From Bolinopsis microptera (taxonomy: Eukaryota; Ctenophora; Tentaculata; Lobata; Bolinopsidae), in NCBI RefSeq assembly GCF_026151205.1, contig NC_087072.1, positions 15,724,169 through 15,788,168 on the forward strand: a DNA stretch of 64,000 nucleotides, in the 5' to 3' direction. Of this stretch, positions 24,301 to 36,300 are shown in pieces. The notes below the pieces were generated by a model. The model did no database searches and had not been told where the DNA came from. It worked only from the letters and a program-made list of their open reading frames with translations. The position numbers and the translations under genes are program-made. Numbering within the stretch: the first letter of the stretch is position 1; each line of letters begins with the position of its first letter.

Positions 24301-27300
24301 AACTTGCCCAACTTTCTCAGATTCCCACACACTGTTGCTTGATAAGATGCTTCAAATCGGATTTCCAATGCGCCCAAATTTTAACTGTCCTGTGGAGATC
24401 GTTGCAGTTCACATGATATTGATAAACGCGCTAGATACCATTTTACATGAACTGATCCATGGTATTATACTGTTATCTTAGATGCATGTGGTGTTACTAA
24501 GAGAGATCGTAGTGGTAAATATGGAATTTTTCACACCTTAAAAAAATTTGTTGAAACTTCCTTGCAACTACTTAAAATAATTTGCCTACTTCCGATAAAT
24601 CAGACGCTGTCGACGTAAAGATTGGGACAAAACGCAAGCTCCATTACGTCAACCCAAAAACATGTGCAGGATCATTTTACAACAATCAGAATTCTAATTT
24701 CGATATTGGTTTTTAACAAGTCTTTTTAAAAACGTGTTGGATCTGAATGACGTCACAACATGTTATGTTACAGATCATTTCAAGTTCCTTATACGCTATG
24801 TCGTGCACCTTGATAAGTTATGTATGTATTCGAGGAGCAACACGCGAAGATTCTCGGCTATTCCTATTAATCATCACAATATAATCCTTCATTATGCGAT
24901 CCAACACAATACTGCACTTCAAGGAAATGATACAATTGCAAAAATAGCACAACAATTGATATGAGATTGATATGAGAGAGGCTACCTTCAAGAAGACTTT
25001 TCCGTGAGAGCCTTATTTCGAGAGGAGGCTACACTTGCTCACATAAGGTCTTAAAGCTAGTGTTATTCTTAGCAAATTGTAACCCTCAACCAACTTGAAT
25101 TAAAACACTAACGTCCTTATCGCATTGACCAAAAAGCGTTATTTGAGTTTTATATCTAGTGTGCCGACTGTGAACCGTACATCATCCTTAATGATATGGT
25201 AATTCTAGTGCAATCATAGCTAAATCATATGCTAGATATATCTACTGCACAGTGTGAAGAATACAATTTAGGCGAGCTTAGACCTGAAATTATAGGTCTC
25301 AATTTAGTCGATAGAAGGGAAACGTAATCGTTCATTATTATAACTTTTGCCTGACCAATTACTGAATACCATTCAATTACTGAATACCATTCAAATTAAT
25401 AATTGGGAGCGGATTTCTAATAAAATGAAGAGCAAGCAAACACGTACTAGAGATACAACTTTACACGTTCAACTACTTTATCAAACTTTAAACTGTGGAC
25501 AAGGCGGTACTGTGAAAATAAGCTTATACCGTACAGATATAAACTGTGTAAAATCGAATATTTGCTATCAATGAAACCTATGACAGTAAACATTAAAGAA
25601 TAGCATGCAACATCACAAAAATTCATAGTGATCTTGACACGCATTACACTAAGGGTGAACCCCACTGATCACTATGCAATAAACAGATAACAAACTCAAA
25701 GGACCAATGCAATCGCGATCATAAAATGCACCGCACGAACAGTTTCCGATTGTTCATTTAAATTTTGTTCATCGTCATTTCCGCTACTAATTCTTGAGAT
25801 TTTGTAAATAAATCGCAAAGGTGGCGAAAAATAGTTTCACAATTTTCGCCACTACAAAGTAAGTAAGTAAACAGAAGAGCATGCTATCTGAAGTAACGAA
25901 GTTGATGTCCGGCGTCACAAATACGCACACTGCACAGAGAACTGAAGAGCTCAGCTGAATATGATAAGAAACCTAGTCCAGCAAAAATATAAAATTGTAT
26001 GTTTATGATTACTTGCCGATCAAGGCAGTTACAGGAATGTACAGCCAGGACTGATCACATGGCCACCCTTATCTTCAGTAACTGGTAAAGATGGCCGTAA
26101 AATTTTCCTAAGTTGGCGTGTTGTTTCTACTGGTATCAATACGGCCGCTTCGATCATAATAGCAAATACCCATGATAATTAGCCGCACCTATAATTAAAC
26201 TTTTTAATTTCATAGCTTAGTACGTTACCTCTATGTTATACATACGTCCAATAAAACGGTTGTAGAACCTCTAACCGGTCTCAATGGAAGGGAACATTTA
26301 TCATTTGTGCAAACGTGGTGAAATCCCTTAGTGCATAAGACAGATGCCTGATGAGTGAAGGTGCGTCGCGTGCATTTTATTTATGTTAAACAATTATATG
26401 GTAGTTTTGAATGAGTTTGGTACGAAACTCATTCAGTTGGGCAGTTGAAGGGTTTTATTTTTATCTTAGCTTTTGTATGTAGCTTTTTTTGTAAAACAGA
26501 AAATGGGCCTTCGAGCAGTATTACCTGGTTTCGTCAATTACTGGTACAAGGACGGTATCCCCCAGCAAGTACCAAGTCTGGCTTTTATTCACATAAAATA
26601 TTGACAGTACACAGTATCATTGTAAAAACGCACTCATTTTAATGCATAAATTGAAAAACTTTCCTAATCTAGTACCATTGTCTCTCAAGAAAACAATTCC
26701 CAAAAGCGCACCATTATTTAATACTAACCCGGATTCTATTCTCACTACACAATGGTCAGAAAAGTATGGTCAACACCCTTACAACAACTCAGTATTTTTT
26801 AAAGGTCCATTATTAGCAATAAACCGATATAATGTTGCAGCAACTTCCCCGCCTAGTCTGTATAAAAACTATGCTCATCGATCAGCAAAATGAAAACATT
26901 GAAGACGAATGGCCTAATTTCATGTTATTTTGTATAACAGGACTAAGAAAATCAAAGCGTAACATAAACCAAAATGCCGATAATAACCTTGTCTCTACAT
27001 CTTAGATTATATGCACACACTTATGCACCACTCAATAAACGTCGCATATCTCATCAATTACACTGCCAACATAGGACATTCTTTTTTATCGCCGCGTATT
27101 TCAAATCAAGTTACAAATTCTACAAATTTTGAAGTGCTCAGTCTTGTTTTACTTTTCTTATCTTTACCTATTAACCATTGGAAAATAAAACTTTAAGTTG
27201 TAAACCTTCATTGCATACTTTACCGGTAGAGTCTAAATTGAATAGTTTGAGATTTCCTTTACATTTTATATTTATGCATGTGCCCCACGGGGATGAATTT

Positions 27301-30300
27301 CTTATTACCATTGATATTTTTTTTGAGTAAACATTGGCTGGTACTACGGGCCAGTCCCCAACAAAAAAAAATTGAAAAATTATACCAAGTAAAACTAAGA
27401 TTTTAATCTGATAAGAAAGGTGGAGCAAATGCTTATTGAAATCTGTAGTAAATATTCATAACTTGATAAAATCGAGTATCGTATGATAGCCTGATAATAT
27501 ATAATATATTTTTCAACCGGATATCGACCGTTTTTAAGATTTAACAAAGATTTATTAACTTGTCGTAATGTCTATAGCATGACGCTATTTATAAAGTATC
27601 GATCCGGTAGTCCAAAGCAGGCTCTAGCTCTCAACATATAACAATCTCATAATGCTTGCTACATACATTTTCATAATTTACCGAAACATGATCATGATAA
27701 TTATAATAAAAAATGGATTATATTTTGTTACCTAAAAGCACAATTTCGCATAAAAAGTAACGCAGGAAATGAGCTTTTCCTTGCAAAGCTTACATTTCAA
27801 TATCATCAAAGCGATGGATTGAACAGTGCAAGTTGCAAAATGGATCTTCAGCATTTGCGCACTTTTTAAACACCGTGCAAACCATCCTATTCAGAAATTG
27901 CTGGTAAGGCATAGATATTCGGTCCAATCAGCCTCTAATAAATCGAGTATAACCTCAGTTTATAATGTCTTAAACCGCGGTGGGAGTTTCGCAAATCAAA
28001 ATGTGAGAAAATATTTATAATTCTGTACATCAGTATTTAAGTCCGTGACTCAAAAATCGCTCGAAAGCCTCTGAACGATTACATTGAGTTTTGCCTGTTT
28101 GGCAGCCATAGTGCCCCTATTCTTGACAACTCCGATGAAGTGGGCCCATCTCGTGAACTCCCCTGGGAACTGTGTCCAATTCTGCAGTCCTGTTTCTGCC
28201 ACGTTATCTGATGGGTTAGATGGGTTCCTGACCACAGGGCACGTCTTCATTGGGAACATGGCACGTGCAGTCTCACTGTAGTTTGTAGACCATTCCAGAC
28301 GCAGCTCATGCTTACGTTGGATCATGTCGGTAAGTCTTTGTAACATTGACTCAGACGTGATGAGCAGGTTAGATGCACCTTTCTTTACCATATCTTCGTG
28401 AGCCCCAATAACGAGAAGGGACAGTAGCAGACTGCTTGGTCTGTGAAATTGATCCTTCCACAGAATGCCATTCCTCCAATGCTTCACCATCCTGATCATA
28501 TCCTTTATCTTTATCGGCTGTTTTCTGATGAAGTCGGACTCTTTTTCGCAGGCTGCTGAGAGATACCAGATGTAATCCATTGGTCGCTCTTCTTTTATTG
28601 TCTGGTACAAGTTTTGAGAACTGTAATCATTGCGCCAATCGTAACAAGGAATCAAATCCACGTCCAAGTCTCCAACAGTGAATTGGACTGAGTACTGAGT
28701 GGTGGAGATGAAGGTTAACTTTGGAAGAGACTTTTCTGCTTTTGTCAGCATCTTTTGTGCATCTTTTAGCAAACTCGCCAAAGCACTGATGATGCTCGGT
28801 AGCCATCTAGCATGTCCCGTTTTTGGGAGATCATCACTGTATAGAACCAGATCTATATCTGATCTAGATTTAGTGGCAGTATCGTGGCCTAGAGATCCAC
28901 CCTTGGCCACTCTAGTCACACGGAACGGTAAACGGGTCTGGCAAAAATCAATAATCTGTTCAATAATTTCACGATAGTCCTCATACCTCACAAGCTCAGG
29001 ACGAACAAGACTTCCTTGACTTCCTTCAGTCAAGTTGACCTGAATTTTCACCTCCGGTCCGTCCACTGAAAAGTCGGGATGATCACCAACTGATTTCTCT
29101 ATTGTGTCAATTGTAGTGCTCGGTAGTCTGGCATTTAGTGGAGCATCTAGAGATCCTTGAAAGGACTGTCTCAGCTGGTTCATGGTTAGATTGGTGGAGG
29201 AAGAAGACTGAAATGTATCTAAAATATTGGACACCACTGCTCCATTTCCACCACTTCCTTCCTGCTTTCGCTCAAACACATCAGCCAAATGTTCAGGAGG
29301 CTGAGACCTGGACGTCTCTCTACCACCACAGAATGGAACTGGATCATCACTCAGATCCCTCAGCAAATCTTTCACAAAGTTATTGGATATTATCATGGAC
29401 GCCTTGAGATGATCTTCAGATCCAACAGACCTTTGCTTGCCCTCGCTCTGGATCTTCATGAGCTCGTCTTTGGTGCTGCTATCTTTCTTGTACTTCAAGT
29501 ATTTGGACTCCCAGCTTCGTTCCAACACAAACCTCTCCCTGTCAGTGGTTTGTCTGGCACTGACTGCTGTTTCTACCTCAGGAGCACTACAACCGTCAAT
29601 AGACGGCTCGAAAAGGACACAACTTCTCATCTCCATTAGGATTTGTATGGTTTTATCGCTGTATTCAGCAGGAAGTGGGGTGGTCATGAGGAGCTCAGCT
29701 CCTTCATTCCACACGATATCAATGCTAGGTCCCAGCACGACAGGAGTGCAGCCCTCAGCTCTCAGAACTACTCTCCATCTCAGTTGACAGATCCACCCAT
29801 AACACCTGTAGTTCACATACATTAATCTGCCCATTGAGCCATCAAGACGAAGAGCTATCTCATACGCTTGGGTGTTGTCACAAAGTGCCTTCCTGTTGAC
29901 GCACAGTTGCCACTTGAAGTTCTGGTCGTCCATCAAGTCGAGAAGTGCGACACCCTCCGCATCCCGATGAGTTCTGGTTTCAATTGCAGGGTTCTTGTAG
30001 ACCACTTCACTTGCGTAAAACAACGTCAGGATCTTCACACCCACCACTATGTGGTCTCCCGACACAAAGTTCTTCAGCTTGTTGGTCTCACAGATAGAGT
30101 CCACTCCTCTTCCAATACCAGAGCCGGGCGGGAACTCTGTTACCAACCTCCTACTCTCCACGTGATAGGGATCCTTCAGCTCTCCCAGGGTAAACTGGCA
30201 CTCCAACATATACCTCCGGTTCGTTTTGTCATCGTTTTTTATAAACATGGAGACTTTGCCACGTGCTTTCTCGTCGTCTCCGTTAGGAAAGAGACGTATT

Positions 30301-33300
30301 TGCCAGTGAGCACCTCCCATGTAGAACTTAGAACTGTGGTAGGACTCCCTGGAACAAAGTAGGTCCAACTTGTCCAGCTTAGCATTTTCATCATGATTAA
30401 CATCCATTGGATTGAGGGTGATGATATCTTGAAACATGGTACTGACTATAGTGCATTCTAGTTCTAAAGAGAGACAATCGTTCCTGACAAATCCCGGCTC
30501 GTTCATTACGTCAACTAACTTGAAGAAGCGCTGACAACCCCAGCACTGGCCGTTCTTTGAGAACACAGCACCCTCCCTGGCAGAAATATTGAGAGATTTG
30601 AGGGGAGCTAGTAAGTTAACGAGGGACAAGTTGAACTGTAGAGCAACTTGTACCCCAGCAGGGTACATCTGGGCCTTGTCAAGAGACAGGTAAACTTTAA
30701 CGTAATCCGCGTTCAGTGCCAACCCCAGCTCCCACTTGTGTCCTCCGAATGTGAAGGGTTCCGAGCAAGCTCCCTCGTAGAGCATCTTGGAGAAGTTGCC
30801 GAGGAGGAAGCGGAATCTGGTGGGTCTGTAGTCGAGGTGAGGTGGTGCCGAGGTGTAGTCATCACATGTCTCCACCCTGTTGAGGCGGAGGAAACAGTGC
30901 ATCTCCTGCAGCTCACGTGACATTGTGGATACTGCGGAGGGGGGACGGGGAGTTTTAGCGGGACTCCTTGTTAGTGCGGGACTCCTTGCTAGTCCGGGAC
31001 TCCTTGCTAGTCCGGGACTCTTTGTTCGTGCGGGACTCTTTGTTCGTTGAACTAGTTCAGAGGTCATCTTTACATTATCCTGGTATATTGATGTCGGTGA
31101 AACATACCGTTAATAAGCAATAAAATTACCAAGATCAATAAAGAGTAACTAAGTTTTAATTGAAACTCTAAATCAAAATGTCAGACAAGTTTCGAGTTTG
31201 AGGTTGAACTAGCACAAGCTTTCTGAAAAAGTAGACAAAACAAAATCTAAAAAGCCTACTAACTGAGAATAGTGGAAATTCAGCAAAACAATCAAGTGCA
31301 ATTTATCAGTAGTACTATCAATAAGAAAAGATTGGCCAGTTACATAATCACACAATCTCTTACGCTGCTTGATTTTGCCAAGCATAAATTGCTCCTACTA
31401 TATCGATTCGCAGCTCAAACGCGATTGTTGAAATTCACTAATACAGTTCTTACTAAACAATTTAAACTTTTAACAAGTGCAACAAATAGGACAGTAGTGT
31501 TGGTGTCACGTGACTCAGTATGGAAAACTGAGCTGAGCATCATACAGGGCCGGGACAATTGTTATTTCTGCCATGCAATCTATTTGTTTTTAGTGCAGGA
31601 CAACACGACACTTGCTACTTTACCATAACTTTCTTTACGACACAATTACAAGTCAAACTTCAAGTCACGTGAATATACAGCCTGGAAAGAATAAGGAGGG
31701 AGAATACTCACCGAAGTGGTAAACAATGAAGTCGTGATGGAGTTTGCCGTTGTATCCTCCGAAGAAGTAGACAGAGTTGTTGTAGGTGAAGGAACCCTGG
31801 CCCATTCTGAAAGGACCCACCTGTTTCAGCTTTCTGAAACTTTTCAGTTCTCGTCCTTCTCCGGTTTCTGAGTGCACAAATCTACTTATTGTACACTTTT
31901 AAATAATAATTATAAGCTAAGCACAAACGAGCAGCTTCCGTTTAATCAACTTTCCTTACTTTCTCACAGTTCTAAATCCCTAGGGATATCAATGTATTGT
32001 AGAAACATTTTCTAGCTCAAAAGAGAAAGGCGTTGCGTATTATAACTAAAGAAGAGCTAGTACATTACTGGAATAGTTTCTAACACCACACCGCCTCTGA
32101 CCGGTTCTTACCTAAGTTCAGGATATAAGGAGCAGTGTTGTAACACTGTGTTGAACCCTTGCTGAGATGAGCTCCTCCAAGTACAACTAGGTTCCTACCC
32201 ACCATCCCAACTGCGGCTAAGTACACTAGCGGTATTGTGTTTCTGTCTGCTTTGTACAGGTTGCTCCTGAAATTAAGGAGATTACAAGTTACTCCTGAAA
32301 TAAAGGAGATAACAGGTTACTCCTGAAATAAAGGAGATAACAGGTTACTCCTGAAATAAAGGAGATAACAGGTTACTCCTGAAAAAAGGAGATTACAAGT
32401 TACTCCTGAAATAAAGGAGATTACAGGTTACTCCTGAAAAAAGGAGATTACAGGTTACTCCTGAAAAAAGGAGATTATAAGTTACTCCTGGAATAAAGGA
32501 GATTACAGGTTACTCCTGAAAAAAGGAGATTACACGTTACTCCTGAAGAGAAGAGAGTACCCTCTCTGAATTCGCCAGGAGGGACTATTCAATCTAATTT
32601 AATAAATTCTACTCAGCATTTGAGAGTTCAACGATACATTTCATTCAAAAAAGACAAAAGTAAGTTTGGTGCCATGTTAACGTAAAATATTTTTGCTCTG
32701 AAAAGAAACTACAGCATGCTATCCTAGCTCCAGACACAAAGACCAATAAAACACATGGAAATTGGAAACAAGTCATGTGACTCAAGTATGGGGCATAGTT
32801 GGAGAAATATTTTCAGCTCACCATCGAACATGTCGAACAATTTTAAAGCGCGAGGTATTCCGTCTTCCCATAACGATTTACATAGTTAAAAAAGGCGAAC
32901 CACGTAAAACAGTCTTGAAGCTTAAGTCTTGACAACATTTTCAGTAGGTAAATCATTAGTCACCCAAATAAAATTGCAAATAAAAATTATCATTCCAGAA
33001 AATTGTAAATTTAAAAACAATAGGGGGGTAGCCAAGGGGAATTTTGGCGGAAAAAAAATCCATTAAGGCATTTCCCAGAATTCGCCAAAATTCCCCTTGG
33101 CTTCCCCCACAATATAAGTAAATTAAGATGCTCAAGACCATCGGGTACAGACTCTCGGTACAGACTCTCACGAATCACAGGGGTCTCCCAAATAAAGTTC
33201 TATCCAAGTTAAAAGAAGCTTTTAGTATTAATAATTAAACATTTCTGCAGAGCAGAATAACTTCTGAATGTCAGTATGTAATTTTTATTATTTGAATTAA

Positions 33301-36300
33301 CGTTAATGCTATTAATATACACATATGAAGTAAATCCTAATTATAATATACATGCTCCCAGACCACAATCAATGAACATGCTGATGAGAAATTACACACT
33401 GTGTACACGTGCACTAAAAATAATGATCCATTCAAACAAATTAGCGTACGTGTTGTAGAGGGCGAAGGACGCAGTAATTATTATAATAATATGGTAGTTA
33501 GATGCACTATGATTAGCCCGATACTAATGGCCGTTTTTCTTGTATATACAATATTGCTATTGTGTAATGGCATACTAAAGCCCTGATCCAAACGATGAGT
33601 ATCTTACTATATATAAAGCGAGACGATATATGTTTATCCGTGCCATTTTACTGACACCACGGCATCAACTTTAACGCTACTTTCCGCGAAAACCGTAAAA
33701 GATATACAACTGAAACTTTTTTGACTGGGCCAAATGCTTTAATGGCCTCCAAATCAGCATGAAAAAATAAAAAATTGGCCAAGAAATAGAAGTTTTAGAG
33801 CCCCAAATTTGGACCCCCAAGTGGTGTCAAAAACGCGAATTAAATAGATAATAATTATTTTAGTCTCTTGAGTCTTGACCCTATTTTAGGGTTATACGGG
33901 TTCCTGCTAGTTATAATAATCCAAGAGAGCGCCCTATAGTTTGTAATTATGTAGTAGACTGGGCGGTGGTAGACTAAATTATACAACAACAGAGACCGGT
34001 TTATATAAGATCCTGATAGTGGAATGTGAATATTTTACCACCACCTGCCCTAACAAATAGAGTTGCATCCCGTGCTATTATTAAACAGGTGGGTAAAAGT
34101 GTTCCTTCATATCAGTATAAGTAATAATAATAACATGATCAACACGATATCTACACGGTTGTCTAAACATGGTTTATCAAAACAGTTTTGGTTTCCACTT
34201 AGTCTGGATCTGTGGTGTCAAAGAAAAAGTACTTCAGCGCTTTGAGCTGAGCCTCAAATACTTGGTGGAATAATATATTACTCGAGAACAAATTATATAG
34301 AAAATTTGAAAATAAATGGCTGCCTCCCAACTCACCAGTGTTTCATATAAAAGTCGTACTCTACAAAAGTAGATTCCTTAATAGTTTCCAGCTCGCTCTG
34401 TATCCAGTACTGTTCGTTTTCTCCCATTATACGTGTCGTGTTTAAACCTCCGAATACTGCGAGATATAGGATATAATGGAGTTCCTAAAATAGAATCCCT
34501 AGAATTTACAAGTAAACATTATATGGTTCATATCAGGGTTATTCTTCAGAATCTAAACACGAGATCCAGTGGAAGAGGCTGAATTGTTCTGGCTAAACTT
34601 GTGTGTCAACCAGTGGAAGAGGCTGATTTATTCTGGCTAAACTTGTGTGTCGAATGGTTTATGTGTTGCAACTGCAATACGTGAAAGTGTGGTGCCTGAT
34701 ATTTCGATTTTCGCTCTGGAATAAGGGCAAAACATATAATAGCAGGGTGGAGCAAGAAGTTGTGCATTAAATTTAATACCTCACTCAAATAATGTAGGTG
34801 TAAATTTAGGCCGGCCCATGCCAATATGTAACCTCACAACATTTTCTTTTGTCCAGCTCAAAGTATTAAATTAAGCCCTAAAAGGCTCGCAGAGTCCTGA
34901 TCCCCTTGATAAAAAGTTTAAAGTTTCCACAATTTTCGAGAGCATGATCACTGATCATGCGCATATGAAAAGAAAACGTACCAGTATATAACTTACCAGT
35001 AACTTATTAGTAACTATATCCGTACATATACTATTATAATAACTTACCAGTTATCTTGTCAGTAATAGGATTCAGCACACACGACGGAGCGTATCGTCCG
35101 TGGTAGATCCGGCCATCTTCAAACTTAAGGAACCTGTCAGTAAACACAGTAAATACTCAGACAGCTCGCTAGTAACTACACGATACTCCTATTCAGAACA
35201 GACAGCAAACTCCTGTCTGCTCTACATTATAATAATATGTACACATTACACAATTGCAATTGTTTAAAAGTCCGACTAATCACAATTTTTCAAACACATC
35301 ACAGTTTCCAAATCTGGCTATTACAACACCATACTTTTAAAAACGTTCGAGATTTAAACGTTGAAGAGAGCACACTAACAATGTGAATTGTGAACAGTAA
35401 CAACAACCCACTGATTCAAGCCAGTGTAAAGGGAAATAACCTGCTATCAGCGTCGTAGAAATGTCTAGTCATCTTACGGTGGCCTATAACTTTCCACACA
35501 TTGGTTTCCACATCATAGGTTTGTATGTTTATAATGGCCACCCCCTTGGAGTCTATACCGCCTATATAGTAGATAGTACTGTTGACCAGCACAGCACAGT
35601 GTCCCATAGAGCTTGTCCTGTAGAAGTAACCAATTCAGTGAAAATAAATATACCCTCATTTTAAGTTTACGTCACCTATTTTTTGAGAGCAAATCGAACG
35701 CATGTCATTTATCGCCTAGTTATTTTGATAATTTTTACCGGGTTCAGTGCAATACCATGCTCATTAATCAAGAATATGCCAAAAATATGAGATAATTCTT
35801 ACTTCTGAATAAAGGTTAAATATTTTAAAGTTGTAAAACAGGTAAATTGATATTCACGGCAGGTATTATTAAAGCTTGAATGTTACCTGGCATAAGCTGG
35901 GTACATTTCTCCCAGGGGGTGCTGTGGGTTGAGTTGGTGCCACTGAGATGAAGTGATGTCATACTTCCACAACTCGTCTGTAATCTGGTAGTTCATCTGT
36001 CCTCCAAACATTATCAGGTAGTTCTGGGGTACGAGCATTTGTGTTAAATAATTATGTTATAATTACTGTTCTTACGAATAAATAATGAACTTTATAAGAA
36101 ACTTGGTCTCACCGCTCACGAAAGATTTGTCAAATCTCAATAAGTTAATGATTGACAGGATTGTCGATAATAATTGGCCGAATGACACCAAACCCACGTG
36201 AACACTAAATGTGCTCTTATCACGTGACACGTCAATGTGTCACGTGATCTTCTGACGTGGTCACCTCGCTTCAAAGAAAACACGGACACGGACTAAAAAA

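Noticed and set aside
28699-30362. Several 90-164 codon frames on the plus strand opposite the MATH-OAS gene
   Set aside because: Antisense shadows of the long coding frame; no motifs, and they mirror those opposite gene 1.
22141-31067. cGAS-like (cyclic dinucleotide) assignment for the nucleotidyltransferases
   Set aside because: No zinc-ribbon (H and Cys cluster) of cGAS is visible, and the KIKDMIRMVKHW and NPSNPSDNVAE blocks match the OAS C-terminal domain better. Product chemistry still needs an assay.
31272-31628. 118-codon plus-strand frame upstream of the MATH-OAS gene
   Set aside because: Non-ATG start, composition like AT-rich noncoding DNA, no motif, and it lies in the expected promoter of the minus-strand gene.
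34457-34487. Earlier acceptor TTTTAG for attractin exon 10
   Set aside because: It gives a frame mismatch with exon 9; the acceptor TCTCGCAG at 34457 keeps phase and starts directly in the VFGGL Kelch strand.
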